A DNA stretch of 32,317 bases, taken from NCBI GenBank assembly GCA_017554445.1, contig JAFZIJ010000091.1:1-32317 (forward strand). Reading direction: 5' to 3'. The translations under genes and the position numbers were made by a program. Of the stretch, positions 31,957-32,317 are shown one piece after another. The number at the start of each line of letters is the position of its first letter. The stretch's first letter is position 1. Under the pieces are notes generated by a model. The model had not been told where the DNA came from. It ran no database searches and worked only from the letters and a program-made list of their open reading frames with translations. Source of the DNA: Victivallales bacterium (GTDB taxonomy: Bacteria > Verrucomicrobiota > Lentisphaeria > Oligosphaerales > Oligosphaeraceae).

Positions 31957-32317
31957 ATGCCCCCCACCATCATCCTCGCCAATGGCACGTTTCCACATGC
32001 GCCGCAAGCACTTGCAGTGCTTGACAACGCGGCGCGCGTCGTCTGCTGCGACGGCGCCGCCATCGCCATGATGGAATCAGGGCGTATGCCAACCGCCGTC
32101 ATCGGCGATCTGGACAGCATCTCCCCAGAACTGCGGCAGAAGCTCGCCCCCATGATCGTCCATGTCACGGAACAGGACACGAACGACCTCAACAAGGCGT
32201 TCCGTTACTGTCTCGCCAACGGTTGGACGGACATCGTCATTCTCGGAGCCACGGGAAAACGGGAAGACCATACACTCGGAAACATCTCCCTGTTGGTTGA
32301 TTTTGCTCAGAAAATCC
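31957..32317 (+). CDS. thiN: Thiamine pyrophosphokinase (3' end outside window)
   Basis: The first 120 residues of a gene that runs off the window. The translation from ATG 31957 gives the thiamine pyrophosphokinase catalytic-domain pattern: LANGTFP near the N terminus, CDGAA at about 31-35, the metal-binding GDLDS at 50-54, QDTNDLNKA at 73-81 and GATGKREDHTLGN at 97-109. The enzyme transfers pyrophosphate from ATP to thiamine to make the cofactor directly. Full-length members have about 200-220 residues, so roughly 90 are missing. It follows trmL across a 144-bp repeat array. The ribosome-binding site is at best the AAGAAG that closes the array. Confidence 0.92.
   Translation, partial: MPPTIILANGTFPHAPQALAVLDNAARVVCCDGAAIAMMESGRMPTAVIGDLDSISPELRQKLAPMIVHVTEQDTNDLNKAFRYCLANGWTDIVILGATGKREDHTLGNISLLVDFAQKI

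Overview
The window looks like a chromosomal segment from a member of the Lentisphaerota (Victivallales-like), within the PVC group of bacteria. The grounds are two secreted prepilin-like proteins with a '[23 protein letters not shown]' head and a DGHV tail motif, several carbohydrate-active proteins of types common in that phylum, a Gfo/Idh/MocA dehydrogenase and a DUF4965-type glutaminase. This assignment rests on protein recognition, not on a marker-gene tree. No rRNA, tRNA, phage, IS element or CRISPR array was seen.

Layout. 1-8.6 kb: the 3' end of a GH42-like glycosidase gene, a convergent Gfo/Idh/MocA oxidoreductase, then a plus-strand run of a fused two-domain CDP-alcohol phosphatidyltransferase, a secreted lyase-like protein and a six-hairpin glycosidase-like protein. 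8.6-10.3 kb: a ten-copy 23-bp tandem repeat, an AT-rich leader and an AAA/DUF4143 ATPase, probably accessory DNA. 10.3-18.6 kb: a minus-strand housekeeping block (lspA-miaA-proA, dprA-topA, a GT2 glycosyltransferase). 18.8-24.6 kb: two overlapping DUF21/CBS membrane proteins, a histidine phosphatase and a glycyl radical enzyme. 24.7-32.3 kb: a MATE transporter (minus), a DUF4886 SGNH-type hydrolase, two prepilin-like proteins, a cytoplasmic glutaminase-family protein, trmL and the start of a thiamine pyrophosphokinase gene.

The most unusual property lies between the genes. Many intergenic spaces are filled by short tandem repeats from several unrelated families: a 7-bp family (CCAYTAR/CCATAAG-like, six loci, always on the plus strand) and units of 9, 10, 23, 31 and 35 bp. 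Five of these arrays abut start codons that have little or no Shine-Dalgarno sequence; in one the last repeat unit supplies the A of the ATG. Three minus-strand genes end inside a hairpin that contains the stop codon and directly joins a 7-bp array. Other points of note are a C8 tract in the spacer of the first prepilin promoter, three repeats near the C terminus of TopA, a MiaA P-loop with Trp in place of Gly, and a PgsA-like/PssA-like fusion.

Starts were set by ribosome-binding sites where these are visible. Functions of the carbohydrate-active proteins are family-level only.
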